Shown here in pieces: positions 1-10,950 of a stretch of DNA of 64,000 bases. The stretch comes from Anas platyrhynchos (taxonomy: Eukaryota; Chordata; Aves; Anseriformes; Anatidae). The notes under the pieces were generated by a model. It ran no database searches. It saw only the letters and a list, made by a program, of their open reading frames with translations, and had not been told where the DNA came from. The translations under genes were made by a program, and so were the position numbers. Location of the stretch: positions 34,443,001 through 34,507,000 of the forward strand of contig NC_092591.1 of assembly GCF_047663525.1 (NCBI RefSeq), given 5' to 3'. Position 1 is the first letter of the stretch. The number at the start of each line of letters is the position of its first letter.

Positions 1-183
1 TTCTGCCAGGTAAATCTGGAAAATGAAAAATGGATAAGCATCTAACAGATAAGCTTTGTCATACAGATTTTTCATTAAAAAAATATGTGCATTACACCCC
101 ATTCTCTGTTCCAGACACTAAGCAATGTTCTTCACTGGATTAATGTTCTGCTAACACCAACATCAAATACAAACTCTCCTTAC

Positions 184-320
184 CATGTTGTGGCAGATAA
201 ACCACTGACATATGAAGCACAGTCCAAAACACCCAATTCCTGGAGAGCCAGAAGGCTGCCAAACATTGATGTCATGGACCGCACTCCCCCTGCTGTAGTC
301 ACAACTGCCACCACTGGCAC
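184..320 (-). CDS. PLA2G4E: PLA2G4E-like exon: oxyanion loop and nucleophile motif
   Basis: 137 bp encoding [20 protein letters not shown] through [13 protein letters not shown]. Acceptor tgctgagcag, donor ACATG|gtaagg. It aligns codon for codon with 37918-38054. The loop reads TTAGGVR (GSGGGMR in the paralogue) and the nucleophile motif GLSATT (GISGST in the paralogue). Ser and Arg are kept. No frameshift. Confidence 0.95.
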
Positions 321-3300
321 CTGCTCAGCATACAAAGGCAGAGTCATTCATTAACAGATGAAATAGAGGAGTGATGCATATGCAGAAAAGGTAACAGCAA
401 TATCCTGATTTCATCAGGTTTAGACTCAATTCAGCTTATTCATGACAGTGTTTAGGTGTATGTCTGAATTGTGTAAATGTTGGTGGTACTTTGCATATGC
501 TGAAAGCATCATCCTGATCCGTGATGTTTCGGTAAGTCATGAGCTGTAAGGATGGCTACCTAAGCTTACGATTAAGCTTTCTAGTTCTGAGTATAGGCCA
601 GAGCATCAAGTGTGCTTCTCACTGCAGCCCCTTGTGGATACTGAGCAGACACCATTCATTTGTCCTGCGGGCAGGCTGCTCTAACCTACACCTAAGGGAG
701 GGTTGAGAATGGCAAAGAAAAAAGGAGGTATAACTAACATCTTGACATCCTTTCACCATCTGTGCCAAAAATTCTTGGATATAGTCTCAGTGCAAATGAG
801 AATCTGGTTTATACACCTTAGTATGACTAAAAAAAAAAAAAAAAAAAGATGTAGAGGAGTTGTAATGCATAGGCGTACAAGTACATAGTACTTAGGCGTA
901 CAATACATATCTGCTCTGGTGAGGCCGCACCTCAAGTACTGTTGAGGCCGCACCTCAAGTACTGTGTTCAGTTTTGGGCCCCTCGCTACAAGAAGGACAT
1001 CGAGGTGCTTGAGCGGGTCCAAAGAAGGGCGACAAAGCTGGTGAGGGGCCTGGAGAGCAAGTCCTATGAGGAGCGGCTGAAGGAGCTGGGCTTGTTCAGC
1101 CTAGAGAAGAGGAGGCTCAGGGGTGACCTTATTGCTCTGTATAAGTACATTAAAGGAGGCTGTAGCGAGGTGGGGGTTGGCCTGTTCTCCCATGTGCCTG
1201 GTGACAGGACGAGGGGGAATGGGCTAAAGTTACGCCAGGGGAGTTTTAGGTTAGATGTTAGGAAGAATTTCTTTACTGAAAGGGTTGTTAGGCACTGGAA
1301 TGGGCTGCCCAGGGAGGTGGTGGAGTCACCATCCCTGGAAGTCTTCAAAAGACGTTTAGATGTAGAACTTAGGGATATGGTTTAGTGGGTACTGTTAGTG
1401 TTAGGTTAGAGGTTGGACTCGATGATCTTGAGGTCTCTTCCAACCTAGAGATTCTGTGATACTGCATTCAAAGGGGAGACAGAATACCACTTCCCAGGAT
1501 ACTGTCCCACACACCTCATCCTCATTCAGGTCTTCACCAAGCTCAAGAATGTTTTTCAGAGCAGCAGCAACTATTTTCTTCCTTTTACAGATGAAATCCT
1601 TTTCCTCTGCACATAGATCAAACCCCAAGCGTAAATCTAAATTCTTGTAGCTAGGGCACAAGACCAAAACAAAGACGACACGTTACCTGTAAGACATTTC
1701 TAAAGCTGTTTCTCAAGACATCAAGCAAAAAATCAGCATCAAGAGTAAGCCAGTTCAAATAATAAACCAGTTCAAATAAAAGCTATTTCTATGCACATGA
1801 AGATCCATATATACCAATGAGGGCAAGATATCATAGGCCCTGTATTTCCTTACTATGGAGAATTTATGCAATCGTGAGTAAACGAAATGAATCAAGTTCC
1901 CTACTGATGAAGATCAAGAAATACACCCAAATTCCATCTGTTTCACACTAAGCCACCAAATCTGGATACCTCTTTGTGCTATTTTCCTACACTTTTCCTA
2001 AAGAGCAGGGTGGACCTAGAAATTACTGAAACTTAACACACCTAAGGAAAAATTAAACATTAACATGACCCTAATACAGTGTTAGTCTCATCTCTGCTGC
2101 TAATTTGGATTGTAAATAATGGAGATAGACAATGTCTCCTAAATGTTTCCCTTTGTAACTGTACATGATTATGAGCCTCATGTGCATCAATAATTCAATA
2201 ACTTTTATTTTCATATGGCTACTGTTTTTGTGTTTTGTTTTGTTGTTGTTGTTGTTGTTTTGGGGGGGGGGGGGGAATATTGTTTAGGGTTTTTTTTTTG
2301 AGCATATTTTCCCCTTAAGAGTTTATTTTGTCCTTTTTGTGAGTTATAATTAATATTCAGCAAAATTTCCTATTTATATGTCTGCTTGCAATGTAGTGAA
2401 CTAATCAGTAGGGGGTAATGTTGCCCTTCAGAAAGTCACTGCAAGGCAGACTATAAATGAATTTACTCACTGGCCACTTGTTTCACTGAAAAACATCCTG
2501 CAGCAGATTGGTAAATGCATAATGATGTTAGAAAAGTGTCAGAAACATGTTACATTTATATACGTATTATAAAGGTTACAAAACGGAGGTATTCGTAAGC
2601 ATCAACATTACAAAGTATGAACATTAGGAAAAACATTGTGACTCATCATATCCCATGATTACATACCATCTATATGGTAAGAGTATGCTATACTCTTACC
2701 AACCAATTCAAAACCACGGATTTATTAACCCTTCCCCATATCTTAACCTCCATTAATCAATTAGTTTATTTCCCGTTTTCAAAATGATAAGCTATTTTAA
2801 GCTGTACCTTCCCTTAAGCTAAAAACCATAATATGAAAAGATAGGAGATGGCCAAAGTAATCATTCAAAAGAAGTAAGATTTACCCACGGTCTTCCTTCA
2901 CAGACACCTCGTAAGATTCACCCTGCGAATCAAGAACGAAAACACCATAAATTTGAAACAGTATTGAAAGTTTGTAAAGGCACATGTTTACAGTTTTGGC
3001 AGTTATTCAGATATGTAGTCCAGTGATAAATCTTTGATCTGTTTCTCAGGCCTTCAGCACACAAACATCCTGCTTTTAAAATGCATTTGAAGTAATGTTA
3101 CTTTTTCCTTGAATACCAGTTGTATATCCAACTGTATGCAAAGCTGAGCATATTCACAGCTATCACTTTTTTTTTTTTAGTAAGAAAATTAATAATGGAC
3201 TAGGTATCACATAGATATAGCTTACCCTTTCCTGAAATAATTCCATACACTGTCAAAGTTTACTCACTCTCACTATTGTCACTTTCTCTCCCAAGTCCAG

Positions 3301-6300
3301 AGAATTCAGAGGCATAGTAAGGGGAATATTTACATCCTTTTCCTTCCTATTTGAGCCATGCTAAATTAAAATGGGAAAAAAAAATAAAGTGTTATAAAAG
3401 GAAAAGAATTTACAACTCATAGGTACAAATCTACCAGGAAAAAAGCTAACTCATCATGCCTCTCTCAAAAGTTAGTTTAGCTGTAATCACTGTCAATAAA
3501 CAAAAACATACACCACAGTAAAAACGCCCCTTTGGCAAGACCATATCCAGTTGGGGTTGACTGTGCTTGACATAATGGAAGGTGGGGGTATGACTGTCTC
3601 TCTTGCTGCAGCAAGGACCTGTGGAAACATCCTGGGTTTCTTCATAGGATCCTTTCATTGTGAAGGTGAAATCTCTCCCTAAGAACAAAAAGTAGAGGAC
3701 AGAGAAATGTTAACTGCATCTGGCCCTGAAAATCAATAAACGGAAGAAATCCAAATAAAGTTTCAGCCTTATTGCAGTCAACACTAATTTGGCCCATAAT
3801 GTTCATCCTACTCAATCTGCATGAACAAAGACCAGACTGAATAAGCACCAAAAAGACATACAGCATTTCAGCTTCTCCCTTGCCATGCAAAAGAGAGGTT
3901 GTGCCAGACCAGTGGATGCCACTGGTTGTGTTCACATCCCCTGAGCTTCCATCATAGTCTTTTCAACTCTTGATGGTTATGTCTCCCCTCTTCTTTATTC
4001 TGTCCTCATCAGCAATATTTCCATTCCATCACATCGCAGGAATTTCTCTGAGTTTTTCCTCAGCCACCTCCACAGTTTCCCTTAAGCTATACAGCCATGA
4101 CATCTACAGATGGCTCTTCCTACTAAGTGGGTAATTCAGGAAACAATCCCCAAGCAGCTCAGATACAAACAGAGGAGGCTGAAATGAATCAAATACACCC
4201 CAGATTCATCTGCATCTTCCATAGCACAAAAAGCAGTGACAAACCATTTAAATCAATAACCTCACTTGTGTAAGGGCTCTTGATTTTTTTGTCATCCACT
4301 TGTACTTCCACACAGGAAACTTCTCGAGACTGGAAGAGATAAGCAATAAAATCACGGATCACAGAGAGTTCAGAATCCTCACTGAGGATCTAGGGGTCCT
4401 GTGAAGGAGAGAGCAGGCTTGGCCATGGTGTCCTGTGAACATTAGAAGTCACACTGGTTGATTCTCAGTTTTTATCAATCATGAAAGCAGTTCTGTGGTC
4501 AATGGAACTGGGATGGCTGAGGATATATCTCATTACATTGAAATATCATTAAGTCCCCAACTGCTACGATAAGGAATTTTTCATCCCATCTAGATGAGTT
4601 TTAACTCTTGTCTACAGAAGAGTGAGCTAAAGGATACCTACTAACTCTGCAGAACAGCTGAATGGTTGGGCCTGTACTTTAGGACCTGTGGGTTGAAGCT
4701 GAAAATTCCCAAGAGTGCTGCATAGGAGGAAGTAGCAGCACAAAGACATCTTACAGCACTTTGGGCATGGTGTGAAAAGAGCCTTTGGATCCAAGATTGG
4801 CATCCAGTGATAAACTCTGCAATTACACTGGATTCACTTGCTCCTCTGGTTTCCTTGTTCTGTTTACAGCCATTTCATCAGTGAGCCCTTCAGTGGTTGA
4901 GTGATCCATGCCTCTCCCAACACATAATGCACTACAAGCACGATAAAGCTTTACAATCTTTACCTGAAAAATAATAAAGGCTATGCCTAGAGGCATAGTT
5001 CTTCCAACTACATCCTTCAGTTCTGCTCTACAATAAGAACTTAAGCATTAAAAAAAAAAAAAAAAGCTTACCACTAGTACGCCATTAGTAATTATCTTTT
5101 CTGATACACCAGGACTGAAAAAAGAAAATGAAAAGGCTTATTTAGCAGTGTGTATATGTGGGATAAACCTTCTAATGCAAACAGTTGGCTTAATGTTTTA
5201 ACAACAGAGCACAGTTTTTCTAGATGCCAAGTGCCAAGTCACAGTCCCACAGCTCTTAGGTACTTCTCCTCTTCTTCTCCTCTTTCTTACTTCCCCTGAT
5301 CAGCATCATCTCTCCCAAGGCTGAGTTACAAAATAAACACACATACCCCAGCTATAAATGGTAACTGTGACTATCACCCAAGGAGGGATTTCACCAGATT
5401 CAGGATACAAAGGGAACTATTGGGAAGAGGACAAGTTGGGATGTTTGAGTATAGGTACATGGAGCCAGTTCCCTGATGCTACGTTATCACTCCAAAACGT
5501 CAAGTCTTCTAATAACAATTTCTTTAACTTTTAGACATTACTCACATGTAATCCAATAGAAATTCCACTTCTAGTTCTTCCTGATTCTGAAAATAAAATG
5601 CATTTTTCTTTTAAGGTAAATCAATGAATAAGCTTTTTTCTTTTGATGGAGAACTAATGATTTTGTATAAACCTCTCCTGCAAGGTTTTGCTATTCCCAC
5701 GACCTTGGTGTCATAGTGTACCTGGATGGAGCCTTCATTGGACACCCTTTTGCTTCGTATCTCTCTGCCTCTCTAATGTTTACGAACTAGCTATTCACCC
5801 AGGCAAGTATCATGGAACATTCTGTTCATTTATTAGTGGAAGACACAAAATGCAGACAAAGTGAGGTGAATGATTTAGAAGAAAATACTTAAAATAAATG
5901 GACCCAGGTGGTCAGTGTACCTGGGTTAAAACAGAAGAATTTGCAGAGTATGGTGATAAAACTTAAAAACTGAAGTGTGGGAAGATACCAGCTTGGAAAA
6001 TGAAGGGAAGAAGAGAGGATGGGAAAATTGAAGCTGTGAAGGGAGACAAGTTCATGAGGGCCAAATCAAGTTGAAAAAAGAGGAAAGCGTATGACAGCAG
6101 TGAAAAGTAAGAGAAGAAAAATTAACACATCGACATATGGGAGGGACTGAATAACTGTATTCCATAACTGCAACCATTTGCTGAATCAGTCATTCCTGTG
6201 TATGGGACACAGACAACGCAGGAAATACCATGCGAAAAAAACGTGCAGAGATATCTTCTACATCACCCACAGGGAGGAAAACACCAATTAGTGAAAGATA

Positions 6301-9300
6301 CAAATCTTTCTGACAAGCTCCATGTGGTAAAAAAAAAAAAAAAAAAGTAATAATAATAATAATTCATATTCAGAAGAGCTAATATTTACTGCCTAGCATC
6401 CTTTCAGTCTGGCTACACGGCATATTTTAACTTTGTGAAGAGACTGTGAAAACCATTCCAAGCCTGATAATATACTGCCAGCATAAAACCACCACTACAG
6501 TAAAGGCAAAAAAGTATTTTTGTAGTTACTACTTCATGTCAGTAAGTCAGAAATTTCAGGTGATTTAGAGCTGTGACACATAACCTAGCAGAGGTTGTTC
6601 TGCTTACTCATTTTGCACAAAGTGTCCATTTCATGAGAATTAAGTCAGTTCCAACAGTTTGTAACAGAAGGCTGAAAGATGGATTTTAGGAAGCAGTCAT
6701 CTTACACAGATACAAGACAGACTTCATCAAGCGTCAGACTGTGACCAGTCTATACTATACAAGCTGATGGTCTGTTCCTACCTCATCCAAAGTACAGCAG
6801 AAAAAAAGTTCAGAAGAACTTCGCTTATATTATATATCCAATTGTGCCTGTCTTATGCTCCCATTCTTCTTATTCTGCTGTATATACACATATATACATA
6901 CACACAAATTGTATTTCTATCAATTCCCATTCACATTTTTGTGGGTGAGAAAAGAAATGGCAAGACTTGTTAGACTACACAGTGAGCAAGAGGCACAGCA
7001 GGAAGCAGTCCTTTTGTTCTGACGTAACCCATCCGCTCTCCTCAGCCCTCCTTTTAAGATAGCTTGGTAGATGAAAAATCATTATGGGCAGAGGTGGCAG
7101 TACTATTATTATGGTTGCCCAGCATGCTTCATTACTAAAATCATTTTTTAAAAATTAACCCTAAGTGCTCTAAAAATCAATGTTCAGACCACAATCTGTG
7201 ATGTCTCATGGGCACCCAGGTAGGAGTTATGGTCTGAATAAGGACAGCTTGACCAACACATTCCCAAGACACAGCTCACTGTGCCCTATCACCCCAGCTT
7301 CCATTTTGCTGAGACAATGAGTTAAGCCAGATCCATACACACTTCAGAGCAAACTCACAGCTTGAATCACGCATTCAAATGATCTCAGTCACATCAGGCT
7401 TATGTAAGGAAGGCCTTAGCATGCTGAAGTGGGTATATTGAAATGCTTAGTAAGGACTGGCTTTCTAGAAAACTAAATACATGTCCTCCAAAGCAATGAT
7501 AATATAATAAAGGCAAGAGCCTTTTCCAGACAGCTTGGCACAGTGGTTTAAAATGAAACAGTGCATGCACAAGTTGTGAACTCAACCCCTTGTCAGAAAC
7601 ATGAAAAAGCTCCCAAGTTCGGTTACAACACAGCCTTCAAGCAGAAAAGGTGTTTTATTTTGCAGAAAGTAATCTGAGTACATATTTTGCCCTCTCAACA
7701 GATGGGTGTGATTTCTCTACCTGTCCTTTCAGCTACTTCACCCACCCAACACTGCATAACAAACTCTTAAGCCTCTGTTTACTATAACCAATTTTCTTTG
7801 AAATATATGCAGCACAGAAAACTCCCAGGGCACACACTGACCTACAAGAAAATAATAAAACACTGAGGAGGTAGTGACTCATCAAGCCTTATCCATTCTC
7901 TGCTGAAAATAGGCTCAGCTGCCTGAAAAGAAACATGTAATCATGTAACAGAATATTGTAAATACATTTTCTGAGAATTTTTCAATAAAATGCTGTCTTT
8001 TACCAGAAGGAGAGGAAAAATATTTTCATTAGAATATATAGACATTTATCAAGCATAATGCCTGAAACGACAGGACAGTTTCTGAAGAAGCTGAGAAGAG
8101 GTTCTCCCAACAAGCTACTGGCCAAAGAGGCAGCTTTCCAGAAAGGGGGGCAAGTGGGAATTTTGTCCCCATCCCTGCTCTGCCAATCTCCTACAACACA
8201 ACAACAGCAAGATCTCTAGCTATCAGTTTCCTCATTTTTCCCTGTTGACATGCCTAAAAAAAAATATAAAAAGGCATTTTATAAATGGCCATCTTTTCTA
8301 ATACAGAACAGTAACATTTTTCAAATGTCAAAAAAAAATCAGAACAGGAAAGCCATTTTGCATCAAATTGTAATCACAGCAGAAGGGAGACTGTTTCTGA
8401 CTTCTCCTAAACCTTAGGCATTTAGCTTTGTACTTTAATAAGGTCCTTTTAACATAGTTTTCCTGTGCTAACATTAAACATTGTATTAAATAACTGCAAT
8501 GTTTAATATGTTAGGAGAAGATTCTGTCCAAGATTATTATTTTGTCTGCCCACCCAGTTTAATTCATCTTTTCATTTCTCACCTCTGGATTCAAGACAAA
8601 ATTCAGTTGAACCTTTTTTCCAGGTTGGATTTTAGCTACATCAAAGCGAACAGTCAAAAGCTGATCATCTGGTGTCAGAGTATCTTCATCACAGACTGTC
8701 AGCTCCAGGATGTTCTGAGGAGAGAGGCAAAGAAGGACATAAACGCCCTACTTGGGGACTAGAGATCCCAGAGGGAAGGCATGAAATGTTTCTGCAATGG
8801 TACAGAGCCCAGCTGGCTGCAGAAAAGCTTCACTCAGCTACACAGCTCCTGCAGCTCAGACTGCAAACTCAGGGAGCAACCCTAGAAAGATAAATCATCA
8901 GATTTTCCAATGAACAAGAGCTTAAAATAAAGGTAGCAGAAGTGATGTGCATGATGGTGCTGAAAAAAGTAGAGACTACACAGTGCTCATCGACACCTTT
9001 TTGAAGTCAATATTTCTATCTTTAAAAATGTCAGCATATCAGCTGAAAATAATAATAGAGGGCAAACTTAGCCCTTTACAAATGGAAGGTAAAGCACATC
9101 AGCTTGAAGTCTTTTACCAAGATTTAAATTACACTGATTTTCCTTGTATTTCCTCTGGGCTCAGGTTACTCATAGCAGCTGTAAGAGACACCACACTATT
9201 AAGCCATATGTCACTGACTCCCTGTCTAGATTTTGCTACTCACACTCTGCCTGATAATCTATTTCTGCTAACCTTACAAACATTAATTTTATTTTTTAAA

Positions 9301-10950
9301 AAAGTGCTCTGGGACAGGAAGAAAAAAGCTCTCAACTTTATCCCAAATGATCTAAAACACTTACAAGCTTACACTTATTTGAAGCACTGGAAAGGCATGA
9401 ATCTATTATAAATCTATCTGTCACATGTAAGGTTTGATTTCTTGTAGCCTATTAGGCTTCTGAAAATGTGCCAGTTTAGTGATGGAATAGTTGGTATTAA
9501 AAAATAGTTTTAAAACTGTACTAAGGCATGGTACCTCTTATAATTCACAATGGCTTCACTGTGTGTGCACATGTGAAGCAGGTATTACAAGCTCACAGTA
9601 ACACAGAGTGAAAATGCCTTCAGGATTGCTCATAAGAAAATATCACTAATCCTTTAAAAAGTTTTTAAGACCTCCTATTCAATTCTTGGGGTCCAGTCCC
9701 TGAAGGATTGGAAAGTCCAGCCAGGGCAGCAGAGTCCACATCAAGGTTTGTATGCTTACTTACAAGTAGGATCTTACCTTCACCACACTTTGTATCATGA
9801 AGTGGAAAGTTTCGTTCCAGACAGGGTTCCTGCAGTTGGATACAGTTCTTGTCCGGGCTTCCTGGCATGAAGCTGTGGGCAGCCACAGCTTCACGTAGCA
9901 ATCGGTTTGGCTCACTGTGTTAACAAAAAAAAAAAAAAAAAAAAGAATAAAAAAAGCATAATTACTACAGCAGTACTATTTTTTTATCATCTTTTACTCA
10001 ATCAGGTGAAGAAAAATATCCTCTGAGTAGTCCTAAATACTTCATTAGACCCAAAGGTAAACATTCTGTGTTTATAGCAATTTAACTGTGTATAAATTTA
10101 TGTCAATTTCAAACAAAAGTCTATTTTAAACTACCAATACTATTTGGTAACAAACAAAAATATTCAGTTTTAACAATACAAAATGTGCTGGCTCTTCTGA
10201 CTTACCTTTTTTTTTTTTTTTAATTACAGTTTTCAAATGCTTGCCAAGTTCCAATCAAATGCATGTATGATTTTGTACCTTGGAACTTTGCTCTTCAAAA
10301 AATGAATAATATTGTTCCGGGGTCTTTTTGACATATTGCTAATTATAACGGACAAGATACCCACAACCAAATAGCAATGAAGCGACAAACACAATGGTAC
10401 CAAATACAGCTACTGATTTTTCTTATATTTCCATGAAGGTCCCCCTTTCCGAAGGAAAATGGGCAACTTGTAGGCAAAGGGGCATTGAAGAGTCAGGGAA
10501 TAGGAAATATCACATAGCGGCCAGCAAAGGAAAGGATTACTTCTTTCTTGACATATAATTTTTTCTTTTCATAGAACACCCTGAGCTGGAAGGGACCCAC
10601 AAGGATCACTGAATCCAACTCCTGGCTCCACGCAGGACCACCCAAAAATCAGACCACATGTTTGAGAGCGTTGTCCAAACATTCCTTGAATTTCAGCAGG
10701 CTTTTTCTGCTTTCCAAATGATTTTGAGTGTAAATGACAATGAAAACAGATATAACTTCTTCAGTCAAAAAAAAAAAAACAAACACTGTTTTAATCCAAA
10801 CAGGTGTACAAGAGCATTGAAGTTCACCAGTAGTGACTCCCATGATAACAGATACACATGCCATCAGTGATACTTACGCACGTCTGCTTTGCGGAGATTT
10901 CGCATACATATAATTTTTACAGTAAGCCAACACAAGTGAGGTATTTCTGG
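184..10950 (-). CDS. PLA2G4E: PLA2G4E-like cytosolic phospholipase A2, 5' part, 11 firm exons
   Basis: A second group IV phospholipase A2, closest to PLA2G4E, which in mammals is a Ca2+-dependent N-acyltransferase making N-acyl-phosphatidylethanolamines. Exons in transcript order: 10950-10878, 9914-9778, 8714-8583, 5586-5546, 5114-5072, 4329-4266, 3678-3512, 3360-3268, 2922-2885, 1650-1515, 320-184. They join to 1,061 bp in one open frame. Seen: a C2 domain with [15 protein letters not shown] and [10 protein letters not shown]; a cysteine-rich linker (PCCSK, RFYCG); RLGFDLC; and the start of the catalytic core with [12 protein letters not shown] and GLSATTW. The nucleophile Ser is present, but the next residue is Ala where family members usually have Gly. 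Exon sizes and phases copy those of the PLA2G4F-like gene. The catalytic 3' half lies beyond the left edge, so activity cannot be judged. The start codon was not found; a probable upstream exon is listed at 13169-13252. Confidence 0.92.
915..1462 (+). mobile_element. CR1 LINE, 5'-truncated, 3' end
   Basis: The 3' end of a CR1 retrotransposon, antisense in an intron of the PLA2G4E-like gene. It encodes the C-terminus of the CR1 reverse transcriptase as one open run at 942-1385 ([60 protein letters not shown]). It ends with the UTR motif GACTCGATGATCTTGAGGTC and the tail ATTCTGTGAT. The 23-bp block at 920-942 is repeated at 943-965, which breaks the upstream frame. The lack of decay suggests a fairly recent copy. 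Confidence 0.92.
1515..1650 (-). CDS. PLA2G4E: PLA2G4E-like exon: RLGFDLC and basic helix
   Basis: 136 bp encoding [40 protein letters not shown] and LNEDE. Acceptor ccctag|C (an alternative AG lies seven bases on), donor GAG|gtgtgt. Same length as 38738-38873. The donor lies only about 50 bp from the end of a CR1 insertion in the following intron. Confidence 0.94.
2222..2275 (+). repeat. GTT-rich tract ending in G14
   Basis: A TTTTG/TTG-rich run ends in fourteen consecutive G (2262-2275). It lies in a PLA2G4E-like intron, so the transcript would carry C14. Confidence 0.9.
2675..2701. repeat. Perfect short inverted repeat
   Basis: Arms tggtaagagtat and atactcttacca (12 bp) around a 3-nt loop. 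It lies in a PLA2G4E-like intron. No function assigned. Confidence 0.8.
2885..2922 (-). CDS. PLA2G4E: PLA2G4E-like 38-bp microexon
   Basis: 12 codons plus two bases, [12 protein letters not shown]. Acceptor cttgattcgcag, donor GTGG|gtaaat. Same length and phase as 39813-39850; GESYE matches mammalian PLA2G4E as I recall it. Confidence 0.9.
3268..3360 (-). CDS. PLA2G4E: PLA2G4E-like exon before the catalytic domain
   Basis: 31 codons, phase 0 at both ends, [20 protein letters not shown] then [11 protein letters not shown]. Acceptor ttaatttag, donor AGA|gtgagt. Diverged and short, but it joins in frame to GESYEVSV in the next exon, as expected for PLA2G4E. Confidence 0.82.
3512..3678 (-). CDS. 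PLA2G4E: PLA2G4E-like linker exon, Cys-containing
   Basis: 167 bp, beginning [20 protein letters not shown] and containing [17 protein letters not shown] and PKGRFYCG. The PCC...FHY...YCG pattern recalls the cysteine-rich linker of PLA2G4E. Donor taken as GGT|gtatgt because that keeps phase 0; GTG|gtgtat two bases away would break the frame. Confidence 0.85.
4266..4329 (-). CDS. PLA2G4E: PLA2G4E-like linker exon
   Basis: 64 bp encoding [20 protein letters not shown] then T. Acceptor cttccag, donor ACACAA|gtgagg. One codon shorter than the paralogous exon 41760-41826. Confidence 0.88.
5072..5114 (-). CDS. PLA2G4E: PLA2G4E-like 43-bp microexon
   Basis: One base plus 14 codons, [14 protein letters not shown]. 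Acceptor cttttttcag, donor GTG|gtaagc. The TNGVLV motif is shared with the paralogue and with mammalian PLA2G4E. Confidence 0.9.
5546..5586 (-). CDS. PLA2G4E: PLA2G4E-like 41-bp microexon
   Basis: 13 codons plus two bases, [13 protein letters not shown]. Acceptor tattttcag, donor TACAT|gtgagt. Same size and phase as 43712-43752; last strand of the C2 domain. Confidence 0.9.
8467..8513. repeat. Imperfect inverted repeat
   Basis: Inner arms attaaacattg (8473-8483) and caatgtttaat (8497-8507) pair perfectly around 13 nt. Flanking taacat/atgtta extends the pairing with a 2-nt bulge. It lies about 70 bp downstream of the PLA2G4E-like donor at 8583. Confidence 0.65.
8583..8714 (-). CDS. PLA2G4E: PLA2G4E-like exon: C2 third Ca2+ loop
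   Basis: 132 bp, 44 codons, beginning [20 protein letters not shown]. The aspartates of [10 protein letters not shown] are likely Ca2+ ligands. Acceptor tctcctcag, donor GAG|gtgaga. One codon longer than the paralogous exon 45186-45314. Confidence 0.95.
9778..9914 (-). CDS. PLA2G4E: PLA2G4E-like exon: C2 core
   Basis: 137 bp encoding [30 protein letters not shown] and [20 protein letters not shown] and TRTVSNC point to PLA2G4E. The usual NPEWNE is NPVWNE here. Donor AAG|gtaaga. Confidence 0.95.
10569..10702 (-). mobile_element. CR1 3'-end fragment
   Basis: About 134 bp resembling the reverse complement of the CR1 3' region (tcatagaacaccctgagctg, gaagggacccacaaggatca, gtccaaacattccttgaa). 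It lies in the intron between the PLA2G4E-like exons 10950-10878 and 9914-9778. More diverged than the copy at 915. Limits are approximate. Confidence 0.75.
10878..10950 (-). CDS. PLA2G4E: PLA2G4E-like exon: C2 start
   Basis: 73 bp encoding [20 protein letters not shown] then KADV. This is the first C2 strand and calcium loop. Acceptor ttgttttgcag, donor GTGC|gtaagt. Same length and phase as 47736-47808. Confidence 0.9.

Noticed and set aside
1..20. Possible next PLA2G4E-like exon at the left edge (acceptor ttttccag followed by atttacctgg)
   Set aside because: Joining it to the TG left by the exon ending at 184 gives TGA instead of the Trp codon expected, and the sequence does not match the family.
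942..1385. 147-codon open frame that could be called a gene
   Set aside because: It is the C-terminus of the CR1 reverse transcriptase, truncated at the 5' end and without its own start; annotated as a mobile element.
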